Assembly (NCBI GenBank): GCA_028282465.1
Contig: JANQHX010000028.1
Coordinates: 1 to 36,745 of the forward strand
Direction: 5' to 3'
Origin: Gynuella sp.
Lineage (GTDB): Bacteria; Pseudomonadota; Gammaproteobacteria; Pseudomonadales; Natronospirillaceae
Length of the DNA: 36,745 bases
Each line of letters opens with the position of its first letter. Position 1 is the first letter of the stretch. A program made the translations under genes and the position numbers. The notes beneath the pieces were generated by a model. That model was not told where the DNA came from. It was given only the letters and a program-made list of their open reading frames with translations, and did not search any database. Shown here piece after piece: positions 34,359 through 36,745 of the stretch.

Positions 34359-34766
34359 CTACCTGTTAATTTTAAGATACTGTCCACTGCCAATCTTCCC
34401 CTTAAATGACCTGATTTGATCTGGTAAACCAGGCTTTGGATCATACATAACCTTCTCTCCGTCTATCTCATCTAGAACGACCCAATGCCAAAAATTACCT
34501 TTCCTTAGATTGATTTTAACTATCGCGGGTGTTTCGACCTTTGACCAAGATCTGAATACCTTTCGATTTGCAGTAACTTCAAATTCTTCAATTACACCGA
34601 CAAGGTCTTTATGGAAAGTGTAGTAGTCACCATTTTCATCAACTAATTGACGCTGATGGAACACGCTTTCTATAAGCTCATACTTTTGACCCAGAACCAT
34701 CGCAACACATGCGACTCCGCAATCACCTTTACTCGACTTCCTTTGTTCAATTCTTTTTATTTTCAT
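34359..34766 (-). CDS. cassette gene 7: C39-like cysteine peptidase domain protein
   Basis: A 135-residue protein of the papain-like C39/bacteriocin-processing fold. The likely triad is Cys16 (in DCGVACVAMVLG), His94 (NFWHWVVLD) and Asp109 (VMYDP), the spacing expected of C39 peptidases and C39-like proteins. No ABC transporter or signal peptide is attached, unlike bacteriocin exporters, so it is a stand-alone cytosolic peptidase or pseudo-peptidase of unknown substrate. The ribosome site before ATG 34766 is weak. The stop codon touches the attC edge. Confidence 0.85.
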   Translation of the reverse strand: MKIKRIEQRKSSKGDCGVACVAMVLGQKYELIESVFHQRQLVDENGDYYTFHKDLVGVIEEFEVTANRKVFRSWSKVETPAIVKINLRKGNFWHWVVLDEIDGEKVMYDPKPGLPDQIRSFKGKIGSGQYLKINR

Positions 34767-34799
34767 TAATTATAAATGAGTGATCTAAGTTTAAATTGG

Positions 34800-34928
34800 T
34801 GCTAACGTTCTAGTTTAGCGGCAGATTACAGTGGACTCATTTGCGATAGAATTGCGTAGCAATTGCTAATGACCGCCGCTGTAAGCTGTCCGGTGGCGGA
34901 GCCACTTTACTACAACAGTTTGTTATGT
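34800..34928 (-). repeat. attC 8 (long form, 129 bp)
   Basis: R'' ACATAAC, R' GTTAGCA. R' complements R'' of attC 7 exactly. The middle carries two imperfect arm pairs, including AATTGCGTAGCAATT and GGCGGAGCC. It serves the orf-poor cassette at 34929-35139. Confidence 0.85.
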
Positions 34929-35139
34929 TGCGCGAATTTAAAACAGCACCACCATAATACAAGCCTGCTTTTTTGACCATAACCTCGAACAAGGCCTAGA
35001 CCAAATTTTGACGACTAACCAAGATGATCGAACCTGTTAACCGACTAATGATCGAGCAAGAGCGTGCAACCAATTTAAAAATACCATGGTACTTTTTAAC
35101 CAAGTTTACTTGTCTCAATAACGCTGAAATACCAGTGCA
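34929..35139 (-). other. orf-poor cassette A, diverged copy
   Basis: No normal cassette-strand gene. It shares with 33612 and 36548 a core around GATCGAACCTGTTAACCGACT and an opposing open frame. Boundary heptamers (GTTATAT and ACATAAC) differ by one base from exact complements. Its attC differs strongly in length from those of the other two copies. Confidence 0.6.
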
Positions 35140-35158
35140 ATATAACGCCTACATATGA
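35024..35158 (+). CDS. 44-codon plus-strand mini-ORF, diverged copy (uncertain)
   Basis: Starts at ATG and translates M-I-E-P-V-N-R-L-M-I-E, the same opening as the mini-ORFs at 33694 and 36630, followed by A-T-N-L-K-I-P-W-Y. The frame runs into attC 9 before a TGA at 35156. No ribosome site is evident and it may not be translated. Confidence 0.3.
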   Translation: MIEPVNRLMIEQERATNLKIPWYFLTKFTCLNNAEIPVQYNAYI

Positions 35159-35236
35159 GGCGCATTAGTATTTAGCTGCGGAGCAGCGTTTAATGCGTCC
35201 TGCGGCATTGCCGCGAACATGATGTACTTGTTAGAA
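35140..35236 (-). repeat. attC 9
   Basis: R'' TTCTAAC, R' GTTATAT. The R' differs by one base from complementing attC 8 R''. Framework matches attC 5 and 12. Confidence 0.9.
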
Positions 35237-35569
35237 ATTTATTTGAACGACCTTCACTCTTTGCCGATCATTTAAACAATCATTAGCAACATCACTTACC
35301 CATAGAGTTACAGTCTTTCCTGAAGCTCCAGCTGCTAATAGAATAGACATCATAGATTGATAATTAAAATCGTTAGTATCAAGTGCGTATAGATCTTTTG
35401 CTGAGCAAGAATTATTTACTGATTCAATTGTATTTTTAGGATTCACATAGGCTATCTTAGTTTCTTCACTTACGCGGAGTGCTTCTATCGATGTAGCTTC
35501 AATTGAGACATTTGCTGATATACAGAGTGGTGAAATTGATGCAATTAATATGGTTTTTAAAATTTTCAT
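35231..35569 (-). CDS. cassette gene 9: small exported Cys-pair protein
   Basis: A 112-residue exported protein (signal peptide MKILKTILIASISPLCISA, then NVSIEATS). It shares the five-cassette layout: NNSCSAKDLYALD, a helix SMMSILLAAGASGKTVTL, then ANDCLNDRQRVKVVQI. The inner signal-peptide Cys is within the hydrophobic stretch and is unlikely to be lipidated. Its stop codon lies inside the R'' core of attC 9. Function unknown. Confidence 0.78.
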   Translation of the reverse strand: MKILKTILIASISPLCISANVSIEATSIEALRVSEETKIAYVNPKNTIESVNNSCSAKDLYALDTNDFNYQSMMSILLAAGASGKTVTLWVSDVANDCLNDRQRVKVVQINF

Positions 35570-35582
35570 TGTTCTCTCTGAT

Positions 35583-35684
35583 TTCTAACGCCCGCCATAT
35601 GCGAGCAAATTTGTTTTTAGCCACGAAGTGGCGTTAATTTGTCCGGTACAGCGAAGCTGTACATACATTATGGCTTTGTTATAT
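35583..35684 (-). repeat. attC 10
   Basis: R'' ATATAAC, R' GTTAGAA. R' exactly complements R'' of attC 9. Inner arms CCACGAAGTGG and GTACAGCGAAGCTGTAC. Confidence 0.9.
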
Positions 35685-35990
35685 TTTTTTACTGGAAAGC
35701 TTTTTCTTTAGCTTGGCAAGATCAATGTACTGCCGAAGAATCGGCCAAACCAGTTCGCCGGACTTTATAGTTGTAGTTACGCCTATAAATATTCCAATGA
35801 GAACGGCGAATACTACAGATATTGTACTTTCAGTATCACCCTCTCGAATGTACTCAAATATTAGAAGGAATACGCTTGCAATTGAAAACCAGAGGATAAG
35901 ATTATAGCCGCCACTCAAAGTAAAACTTCTTTTTTCGTTTTCGACCTTCTTCTCGATCTTTCTAAGAATCTTTTCTTCCGTTGAATCCAT
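35679..35990 (-). CDS. cassette gene 10: two-helix membrane protein
   Basis: A 103-residue protein with a charged N-terminal helix (~1-20, EEKILRKIEKKVENEKR), two transmembrane segments (YNLILWFSIASVFLLIF, ~29-46, and ISVVFAVLIGIFIGVTTTI, ~57-75) and a Lys-rich tail. It is an inner-membrane protein with both ends probably cytosolic. No family recognised. Its TAA stop lies within the R'' core of attC 10. Confidence 0.72.
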   Translation of the reverse strand: MDSTEEKILRKIEKKVENEKRSFTLSGGYNLILWFSIASVFLLIFEYIREGDTESTISVVFAVLIGIFIGVTTTIKSGELVWPILRQYIDLAKLKKKLSSKKI

Positions 35991-36004
35991 ACGATTCCCT
36001 AAAA

Positions 36005-36097
36005 ATATAACGCTTGCGTATGAGGCGCATTGTAATTTGCGCGGAGCGCTTTAATGCGTCCTGTGGCGAAGCCACGAACATGACGCACTTGTTACTT
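36005..36097 (-). repeat. attC 11
   Basis: R'' AAGTAAC, R' GTTATAT. R' exactly complements R'' of attC 10. Shares the ATGAGGCGCATTGTA framework. Confidence 0.9.
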
Positions 36098-36436
36098 ATT
36101 TAAGCGAACATATACTGGTTTCGGGAAATCAGTATTGTTACCAAGTTGCTCACAACTGTTATTAGCCCCCTCTACCTTTATTGTTATTGTTTTATCTGCA
36201 ACCAAAGCAATCTGGGCAATTCCAAACCAAGAATTACATGTTTCGCTATCGATATCATTGTACGCTCCATTTAAGTTGCAGAGTCTCTTCCAGTCTCCCC
36301 AATCAGGTTTAACGTATAAACCTGATGAACTAGAAATATAAAGATTGTCAATTTTTCCTTCACACCATAACGTTTCAGAATAAACCCAAAAACTAAAATG
36401 CAATAAGAATATCGCGGATACAATTTTATAGATCAT
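36092..36436 (-). CDS. cassette gene 11: small exported Cys-rich protein
   Basis: A 114-residue exported protein (signal peptide to about VYS-ETL). It belongs to the same layout group as cassettes 1, 2, 4 and 9, with four mature cysteines (LWCEG, RLCNL, ETCNS, NNSCEQ) and a central AQIALVADKTITIKV stretch, then a terminal VYVRL strand. It is closest to cassette 2. The extra Cys pair suggests two disulfides. The stop codon sits in the R'' core of attC 11. Function unknown. Confidence 0.78.
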   Translation of the reverse strand: MIYKIVSAIFLLHFSFWVYSETLWCEGKIDNLYISSSSGLYVKPDWGDWKRLCNLNGAYNDIDSETCNSWFGIAQIALVADKTITIKVEGANNSCEQLGNNTDFPKPVYVRLNK

Positions 36437-36451
36437 ACATAACTCTCAGAT

Positions 36452-36547
36452 AAGTAACGCCTGTATATGAGGCGCATTGGTTTTTAGCGCCGAAGGCGCG
36501 TTAATGCGTCCTGCGGCAGCGCCGCGAACATGATGCACTTGTTACAA
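36452..36547 (-). repeat. attC 12
   Basis: R'' TTGTAAC, R' GTTACTT. R' exactly complements R'' of attC 11. Nearly identical to attC 5. Confidence 0.9.
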
Positions 36548-36735
36548 ACGCGCATCACCCAAAAACTAAACTGCCAACTTTTTACCACGGCAACCAGTTG
36601 GCTAGGGAACTCATTTAACGTTAGCTTGAATGATCGAGCCTGTTAACCACGGACTGATCGACTCATGGCAAGCACTGAATTTGAAAACACCACAATACCT
36701 GTTTGCACTTTGCTCAGTCTAATTTAAACCACGCG
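36548..36735 (-). other. orf-poor cassette A, copy 3
   Basis: Near copy of 33612-33799 including its attC, so one is a duplicate of the other or both come from a common source. It carries the 30-codon plus-strand frame at 36630. Boundary heptamers (GTTACAG and TTGTAAC) show the same one-base mismatch as copy 1. Confidence 0.65.
36630..36722 (+). CDS. 30-codon plus-strand mini-ORF, copy 3 (uncertain)
   Basis: ATG-started frame beginning M-I-E-P-V-N-H-G-L-I-D and ending Y-L-F-A-L-C-S-V. It matches the copy at 33694 in length and frame. An in-frame stop immediately precedes the ATG and no ribosome site is clear. Could be a real microprotein or an open frame in a conserved non-coding cassette. 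Confidence 0.3.
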   Translation: MIEPVNHGLIDSWQALNLKTPQYLFALCSV

Positions 36736-36745
36736 CTGTAACGCC
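36736..36745 (-). repeat. attC 13, cut by the window edge
   Basis: CTGTAACGCC at the edge is R' (GTTACAG on the minus strand) plus the first bases of another attC, matching the start of attC 6. The array therefore continues past the window. Confidence 0.75.

Larger units (their letters stand above)
31767..36745 (-). mobile_element. distal end of a chromosomal integron cassette array
   Basis: Twelve complete attC sites and the edge of a thirteenth punctuate this 5-kb stretch, each pair enclosing one short minus-strand gene or an orf-poor body. The attC cores have GTTRRRY-like R' and YYYAAC-like R'' heptamers at their two ends. Most share a TAACGCC...TTAATGCGTCC...TTGTTA framework typical of Vibrio-type arrays. 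In nine of 12 cassettes, the upstream boundary heptamer and the cassette's own R'' are exact reverse complements, as excised circles require. Since genes run toward lower coordinates, attI and intI are expected beyond the right edge. The left end meets an IS1182-like remnant. Confidence 0.93.

Noticed and set aside
31767-36745. Regularly spaced repeats suggesting a CRISPR array
   Set aside because: The repeats are 69-129-bp imperfect attC sites separated by genes, with changing inner sequence, so they are integron sites.

Overview
The window looks like a piece of chromosome from a marine or aquatic gammaproteobacterium. The signs are a moderately AT-rich composition, a NorR/Hmp nitric-oxide locus, many AraC-type regulators, large secreted multidomain proteins with Asp/Thr/Ser linkers, and above all the distal end of a chromosomal integron with Vibrio-like attC sites. 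I cannot name the species. No integrase, attI, tRNA, rRNA or CRISPR is visible.

Layout. (1) 1-3755: the end of an alpha/beta hydrolase gene; an SDR oxidoreductase gene followed 15 bp later by an AraC-type regulator, with a direct repeat upstream that could be that regulator's site; and a convergent Tat-exported intradiol-dioxygenase-like gene. (2) 3977-7182: a nitric-oxide detoxification unit. norR is divergent from a small membrane protein gene and hmp, with GT-N7-AC boxes and a sigma-54-like promoter between. (3) 7222-11455: a 1102-residue secreted di-heme DUF1111-type protein with fibronectin III domains and a long Thr-Asp linker, then a small membrane protein. (4) 11697-13911: an AraC/GyrI regulator, a TrmO-like tRNA methyltransferase and an O6-alkylguanine-DNA alkyltransferase. 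(5) 14257-16286: an ECF sigma factor, its overlapping anti-sigma gene, and a small exported COG4315-type protein. (6) 16544-28403: a lipoprotein with two PKD-like and 14 DUF285/BspA-type repeats, a cytosolic LacI-like sensor joined to GGDEF, a 1578-residue secreted protein with bacterial Ig-like, von Willebrand D and fibrinogen-like regions, and an unknown secreted protein. (7) 28509-31698: an ankyrin/Kelch protein, a membrane-protein fragment and a 3'-truncated IS1182-like transposase.

(8) 31767-36745: the integron array. All nine main cassette genes lie on the minus strand, and I mark 12 complete attC sites plus the edge of a 13th. In nine of 12 cassettes the left and right boundary heptamers are exact reverse complements, as expected for units that once circularised. 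The three cassettes lacking a normal gene each have exactly one mismatch. Nine cassettes carry genes: five small exported proteins that look like one divergent family with a conserved cysteine pair, a C39-like cysteine peptidase, a six-unit 14-residue repeat protein, a two-helix membrane protein and one unknown. The other three share a roughly 200-bp body holding a small conserved ORF that runs against the array.

The parts most worth attention are the secreted cassette family, the orf-poor cassette family with its reverse-strand mini-ORF, the repeat-protein cassette, and the large surface proteins. Because the cassettes run toward low coordinates, attI and intI should lie beyond the right edge of the window. 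The array ends on the left at an IS remnant.
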